Shown: positions 5,479-6,666 of the stretch, one piece after another
How the letters are laid out: the number at the start of each line of letters is the position of its first letter
Position numbering within the stretch: position 1 is the stretch's first letter
Assembly (NCBI GenBank): GCA_036273675.1
Contig: DASUHD010000071.1
Coordinates: 1 to 6,666, forward strand
Source: DAHUXT01 sp036273675
GTDB lineage: Bacteria; Chloroflexota; Ktedonobacteria; Ktedonobacterales; JADMIN01
DNA length: 6,666 bases
Reading direction: 5' to 3'
The notes under the pieces: generated by a model
The model's input: the letters and a program-made list of their open reading frames with translations, nothing else
Databases searched by the model: none
What the model was told of the DNA's origin: nothing
Translations under genes and position numbers: made by a program

Positions 5479-5862
5479 ATGGCCCAGACCGCCGCTCCGG
5501 TACCGTTGCGTTCGTCTGTCTACAATCCGCGCCGACGCGGTATTCTTGGATTCTTCACAGATATACTACGGGGGGCGTTACTCGGCGATTTCGCGCTGGA
5601 CCTCGGCATCGCGGGGGCAATCACCCAGGTTGCCCTGGCTTATACACCCATCGTCGGCGATATCTGCTCCATACGCGATATGGTTGGCGACATCTATCAC
5701 CGGGATAAGCTCGGATTTCTCCTGAGCATGCTGGCGCTGGTGCCTGTCCTCGGCGGCATCGCCAAGACGATTGACGTGATTCACAACACCCGCCGCGTTG
5801 GGCATGCGCTCGTCCGCTCCCGCCAGCGCCACGGCCAGGAGCATCCGCGCGTCATGCACTAA
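5479..5862 (+). CDS. Small hydrophobic protein with a 'PIVGD ... PVLGG' membrane-like repeat
   Basis: This 127-residue protein starts at the ATG at 5479, with GAAGGGA (5463-5469) 9 nt upstream. An in-frame ATG at 5428 would add 17 residues but has no ribosome-binding site. After a basic N-terminus (SSVYNPRRRG, 12-21) come two hydrophobic stretches. The first is about 36-60, with GIAGAITQVALAYTPIVGD (43-61). The second is about 78-98, with LGFLLSMLALVPVLGGIAK (78-96). They are separated by a polar DICSIRDMVGDIYHRDK linker (61-77). The pattern P-x-x-G-D, polar linker, hydrophobic, P-x-x-G-G-x-x-K resembles helical segments found next to toxin domains in polymorphic toxins and in small stand-alone proteins. 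No toxin domain follows here. The C-terminus (104-127) is basic and His/Arg-rich. Function unknown; probably membrane-associated. Confidence 0.65.
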   Translation: MAQTAAPVPLRSSVYNPRRRGILGFFTDILRGALLGDFALDLGIAGAITQVALAYTPIVGDICSIRDMVGDIYHRDKLGFLLSMLALVPVLGGIAKTIDVIHNTRRVGHALVRSRQRHGQEHPRVMH

Positions 5863-5879
5863 CTCGCGCTCGAATCCGT

Positions 5880-6302
5880 CTACTTCAAGTCTATGGCTGT
5901 GCCGCCCCAGTCTTCCGGGGCGACATCGGCGATGGACTGTGAGAACGTCCAGATGTGGCCGCCGGGATCCTCGACGCTGTACTGCCGCTCGCCGAAGGGA
6001 AAGCTCTCTGGTGGCCGCGTGACGTGCGCGCCGTGCTGCTTCGCGCGCTCATAGTGGCTGTCGGTGTCCGCGACGCGGATTAGCACTGAATGGCAGGAGT
6101 GCGGTCCCTGGCTCGTGGGCCGCTGTGTCAGAATGACGGCGGCGCCTCCATCGCCAGCGTGCAACTGGATGCGATGGTCTCCGATGACCAGCCGCTCCCG
6201 AAAGCCAAAGACCTCGCAGAGCCACCTGCTCGCCTCGGCGATATCCTCATAGCTGAGCACTGGAATCACCGTCGCCGCTGGCACGGAGCGATTCACGATC
6301 AT
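5880..6302 (-). CDS. VOC-family (glyoxalase/bleomycin-resistance fold) protein
   Basis: This 140-residue protein has its ATG at 6302 and an AGGAGG ribosome-binding site (complement of 6308-6313) 5 nt upstream. It shows two beta-alpha-beta-beta-beta units. The first runs from about 11 to 60 (TVIPVLSYEDIAEASRWLCE, then FGFRERLVIGDHRIQLHAG and AVILTQ). The second runs from about 71 to 122 (HSVLIRVADTDSHYERAKQHGAH, then FGERQYSVEDPGGHIWTFSQ). The VEDPGGHIWTFSQ end (110-122) is a hallmark of PhnB/glyoxalase-like VOC proteins. H71 and E111 are candidate metal ligands, but the N-terminal half offers no obvious matching pair, so metal dependence is uncertain. Such proteins isomerise, open or sequester small molecules, including drugs. 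A strong promoter with a LexA-type operator precedes it. It converges with the gene ending at 5862. Confidence 0.85.
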   Translation of the reverse strand: MIVNRSVPAATVIPVLSYEDIAEASRWLCEVFGFRERLVIGDHRIQLHAGDGGAAVILTQRPTSQGPHSCHSVLIRVADTDSHYERAKQHGAHVTRPPESFPFGERQYSVEDPGGHIWTFSQSIADVAPEDWGGTAIDLK

Positions 6303-6317
6303 GCTGTCCTCCTGATC

Positions 6318-6327
6318 TGTACGTACA
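6318..6327. repeat. TGTACGTACA perfect palindrome in the VOC gene leader
   Basis: This 10-bp perfect palindrome falls just after the predicted transcription start (near 6331 on the minus strand) and before the ribosome-binding site, where a repressor could act as a roadblock. ATCTGTACG (6315-6323) also occurs at 923-931 in the GTAC cluster upstream of the HTH gene. Confidence 0.45.
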
Positions 6328-6337
6328 CCGTGCGCTT

Positions 6338-6366
6338 ATTCTAAGGAACGAATGTTCGAGTGTCAA
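6338..6366 (-). promoter_or_regulatory. Near-consensus sigma70 promoter of the VOC gene
   Basis: On the minus strand TTGACA (6361-6366, 6/6) is followed after exactly 17 bp by TAGAAT (6338-6343, 5/6). Transcription should start near 6331, leaving a leader of about 29 nt that contains the AGGAGG ribosome-binding site. This is the strongest promoter in the window and would need repression to be silent, which fits the operator in its spacer. Confidence 0.75.
6346..6357. promoter_or_regulatory. LexA-type SOS operator, GAAC-N4-GTTC
   Basis: GAAC-GAAT-GTTC is a perfect 4+4 dyad matching the Gram-positive LexA (DinR) core GAAC-N4-GTTC. It fills the spacer between the -35 (6361-6366) and -10 (6338-6343) of the VOC promoter, a position where bound LexA would block RNA polymerase. 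The match and placement are seen directly. Use by this host's LexA is inference. Confidence 0.55.
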
Positions 6367-6408
6367 GTAGAGATGGTGGAGGGCGATTGGTGTCGTGGGA
6401 TTTGCGTA

Positions 6409-6414
6409 TACAAT
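6409..6414 (+). promoter_or_regulatory. Candidate -10 element upstream of the PPOX gene
   Basis: TACAAT (5/6) lies within TATACAATAT. A weak TTGGTG (6387-6392, 3/6) sits 16 bp upstream. A start near 6421 would give a leader of about 90 nt to the ATG at 6511 and would begin close to a 22-codon open frame at 6424-6492. Confidence 0.35.
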
Positions 6415-6510
6415 ATCAGTCAAATGGTCGACGATCCTCCTCGCTCAGCGCGCTTCCATGCTGATGAGTGGGATGTCTTCTTGATGATCTGAGCCGCGAA
6501 GGACGCACCA

Positions 6511-6666
6511 ATGAGCCGATTCACTCCTGCCGAAATCGAGTATCTCCAGAGCCAGCGTCTGGGCAGGCTGGCAACCGTCAACGAGCATGGCGACCTGCAC
6601 GTAGTGCCGGTGGGCTTTCGCTATAACCCCGACGAGGATACCATTGACCTTGGCGGCCACGACATT
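6511..6666 (+). CDS. PPOX-class F420-dependent oxidoreductase-like protein (5' part only)
   Basis: The first 52 codons are present and the gene continues past the right edge. The ATG has AAGGA (6499-6503) 7 nt upstream. The N-terminus FTPAEIEYLQSQRLGRLATV (4-23), followed by HVVPVGFRYNPDEDTIDLGG (30-49), is characteristic of the pyridoxamine-5'-phosphate-oxidase-like split-barrel family assigned to F420-binding enzymes. An initial helix leads into the first barrel strands, and the conserved 'GRLATV ... P.V.PVGF' core is intact. Family members bind F420, FMN or heme and carry out reductions in the cytoplasm, but cofactor and substrate cannot be decided from this fragment. An F420-type PPOX protein fits an actinobacterial or Chloroflexota host. 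It is divergent from the VOC gene. Confidence 0.85.
   Translation, partial: MSRFTPAEIEYLQSQRLGRLATVNEHGDLHVVPVGFRYNPDEDTIDLGGHDI

Noticed and set aside
4761..5862. A toxin-antitoxin or toxin-delivery module formed by the HExxH protein and the small hydrophobic protein
   Set aside because: The two genes are separated by 118 bp with a possible separate promoter and show no overlap, immunity gene or secretion signal. Adjacency alone does not support a shared system.
1..6666. CRISPR arrays, tRNA or rRNA genes, full insertion sequences, prophage genes
   Set aside because: I saw no regularly spaced repeats, no cloverleaf or ribosomal sequence, no transposase or integrase, and no phage structural motifs.

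Overview
This GC-rich window (roughly 60% G+C by eye) reads as bacterial chromosome from a Chloroflexota-type genome. Ktedonobacteria is my best guess. The grounds are: small secreted and membrane proteins of the style common in that class (notably the NCPVDFGVSYQL segment of the gene at 2113-2586), a PPOX-class F420-type protein at the right edge, short hairpin and C-tract/G-tract repeats between genes, GTG starts, and a Gram-positive-type LexA box. This placement is from memory of families and was not tested by a search.

Layout from left to right. (1) A minus-strand gene of unknown function (1-681) has a good ribosome-binding site and runs off the left edge. (2) A 332-bp divergent intergenic region holds a cluster of GTAC-centred inverted repeats and a sigma70-type promoter placed so that the next gene should give a leaderless mRNA. 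(3) A small XRE-like helix-turn-helix regulator (1014-1325) follows. (4) A repeat element (about 1334-1466) with an outer CCCCTCCC/GGGAGGGG stem and two inner hairpins comes next. (5) A two-helix membrane protein (1510-2097) meets, tail to tail, a membrane-anchored exported protein on the minus strand (2113-2586). (6) After a divergent promoter region comes the largest gene, 2845-4536. It fuses an N-terminal metallo-beta-lactamase (MBL) fold to a C-terminal Rieske [2Fe-2S] domain, the reverse of the domain order in CMP-N-acetylneuraminate hydroxylase (CMAH). (7) A 224-bp gap contains a REP/BIME-like set of hairpins and a second copy of the C-tract/G-tract repeat, which also supplies the ribosome-binding site of the next gene. 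(8) An orphan HExxH zinc-metallopeptidase-like protein (4761-5360) and a small hydrophobic protein with a 'TPIVGD ... VPVLGGIAK' pattern (5479-5862) follow on the plus strand. (9) A VOC/glyoxalase-fold protein on the minus strand (5880-6302) has a near-consensus promoter whose spacer is filled by a perfect GAAC-N4-GTTC LexA-type operator. (10) The window ends in the first 52 codons of a PPOX-class F420-dependent oxidoreductase-like gene (6511 onward).

The genes do not form one pathway. Most are single transcription units separated by repeats and divergent or convergent junctions, so this looks like a patchwork of housekeeping and accessory genes. The items most worth a second look are the possibly SOS-controlled VOC gene, the permuted MBL-Rieske protein with an incomplete MBL metal site, and the paired repeats, one of which looks interrupted by a nested hairpin cassette.
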